Positions 5,731 to 6,467 of a DNA stretch of 6,467 nt are shown here, piece after piece. This DNA comes from Aquificota bacterium (GTDB taxonomy: Bacteria; Aquificota; Aquificia; Aquificales; Hydrogenothermaceae). The stretch lies in contig JAADEV010000012.1 of the NCBI GenBank assembly GCA_013153295.1, positions 1-6,467 on the forward strand, read 5' to 3'. Below the pieces are notes generated by a model, which did no database searches, was not told the origin of the DNA, and saw only the letters and a list, made by a program, of their open reading frames with translations. Made by a program: the position numbers and the translations under genes. The first letter of the stretch is position 1; each line of letters starts with the position of its first letter.

Positions 5731-6467
5731 CTAATCCCCACTTTCAGAAAGTTCATACTCTAAATCCTTTTTTATATTTGATATGTTAAATATATGTTTT
5801 TCTATTCTGTTTCTCAGTGATACCAGATAGTTTTCAAACTCTTTTACAAACTTTGTTTCCCTCTTTATCAAGGACACTATTGTGTTTTCTGTGGTTGATA
5901 ATGTTTTTACTATCTTGCTTTTCACCGCTGGGATTATCAAGTCTATACTTTTCTCCACATCTTCCCTTATTTTACCCCTAACATCTTTTACAAATTTCCT
6001 TAGGTAGTATTTGTTAAAGTAAGCACTGTCTATAAACCCTGCAACCACAATAACAAGCCCAAGGAGGGCTATTATCTCTTTAACTAAAAGTGGGGCTGAG
6101 ATAACTAAACTTGCCACCACAAGGGCGATACCTGTAAAGATAAAGGCTAAAAACCTTTTACTGGTAAAGTTTGCCACAATAATATCCATTTTACTGATAC
6201 TTCCCCCAACCTCACGGAAATACTTACTAACATCTGGTAGTGTGTATGCAAACTTATATTTAGTTATATCTGTGTTTTCAAGTATCTTTTTTATCTCTTC
6301 TAATATTTTTCCCCTTGTGTCTCTACTTTTTATGTATACCTGTAGGTAGCTTGCCAGCTCATCAAGTAGCTTTTGTTTATAGCTTTTGAACACATTGTTT
6401 ATCTTTTCTGTCCCATTTTCTGCAAGGTATATATTTAACTCCTTTTCTATACCTTTCAAAAAGTTTA
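5731..6467 (-). CDS. C-terminal part of a membrane-hairpin protein, possibly a bacterial dynamin-like GTPase; 5' end outside window
   Basis: The frame is open to the right edge. A TTG at 6459 is a possible start, but codons upstream (Leu, Lys) stay open and no Shine-Dalgarno is visible, so I treat the gene as cut. About 242 residues are readable from that TTG. Residues 1-95 are charged, helical and lysine-rich. Residues 103-125 and 128-148 form two membrane segments joined by a very short turn (APLLVKE). About 95 further residues (to 242) are again charged helices. A two-segment hairpin followed by roughly 90 helical residues resembles the paddle and returning stalk of bacterial dynamin-like proteins such as cyanobacterial BDLP, whose GTPase domain is N-terminal. 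No GTPase motif is visible because that part would lie beyond 6467. Other coiled-coil membrane proteins are possible. The gene is fused by TAGATG spacing to the HepT-like gene. Confidence 0.5.
   Translation of the reverse strand, partial: NFLKGIEKELNIYLAENGTEKINNVFKSYKQKLLDELASYLQVYIKSRDTRGKILEEIKKILENTDITKYKFAYTLPDVSKYFREVGGSISKMDIIVANFTSKRFLAFIFTGIALVVASLVISAPLLVKEIIALLGLVIVVAGFIDSAYFNKYYLRKFVKDVRGKIREDVEKSIDLIIPAVKSKIVKTLSTTENTIVSLIKRETKFVKEFENYLVSLRNRIEKHIFNISNIKKDLEYELSESGD

Noticed and set aside
6457..6459. TTG at 6459 as the true start of the membrane-hairpin gene
   Set aside because: The frame stays open to the window edge and there is no visible ribosome-binding site, so the gene is better treated as truncated at its 5' end.

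Overview
The window looks like part of a compact bacterial chromosome, most probably a thermophile of the Aquificota and perhaps near Persephonella or other Hydrogenothermaceae. This is an inference from moderately AT-rich DNA, heavy use of ATA, AGG/AGA and AAA codons, near-zero intergenic spacing and lysine-rich proteins. No sequence search was possible. There are eight protein genes, two of them cut by the window edges. I see no RNA genes, insertion sequences or CRISPR arrays. The longest non-coding stretch is the 103-base divergent gap at 3043-3145.

Left part (1-3042, minus strand): a metabolic operon read as rpiB, glyA, nadK, ispF. The gaps are 14, 3 and 3 bases. It joins ribose/ribulose-5-phosphate interconversion, serine-glycine one-carbon transfer, NADP synthesis and the MEP isoprenoid pathway. 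Both rpiB and glyA appear to start with TTG behind a full AAGGAGGT Shine-Dalgarno. The later two genes lack a strong one and are probably translated by coupling. The last gene, ispF, runs off the left edge, apparently within a few residues of its end.

Middle (3043-4875, plus strand): a divergent promoter region, then a secreted DsbC-type thiol:disulfide isomerase with a long charged linker, overlapping by ATGA with a short OppD/DppD-type ABC ATPase. The promoter region shows paired hexamers repeated at an 11-base offset.

Right part (4876-6467, minus strand): two genes joined as TAGATG, ending directly against the ABC gene. The upstream gene is open to the right edge and encodes a helical protein with a two-segment membrane hairpin. 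This resembles the C-terminal stalk and paddle of a bacterial dynamin-like GTPase; any GTPase domain would lie outside the window. The downstream gene encodes two nearly gapless tandem copies, about 147 residues apart, of a HepT/DUF86-like helical domain. The HepT catalytic Arg-X(4-6)-His-X-Tyr motif is absent from both, while a Cys-X14-Cys pair is kept in both. This pair is the best candidate for an undescribed system here.
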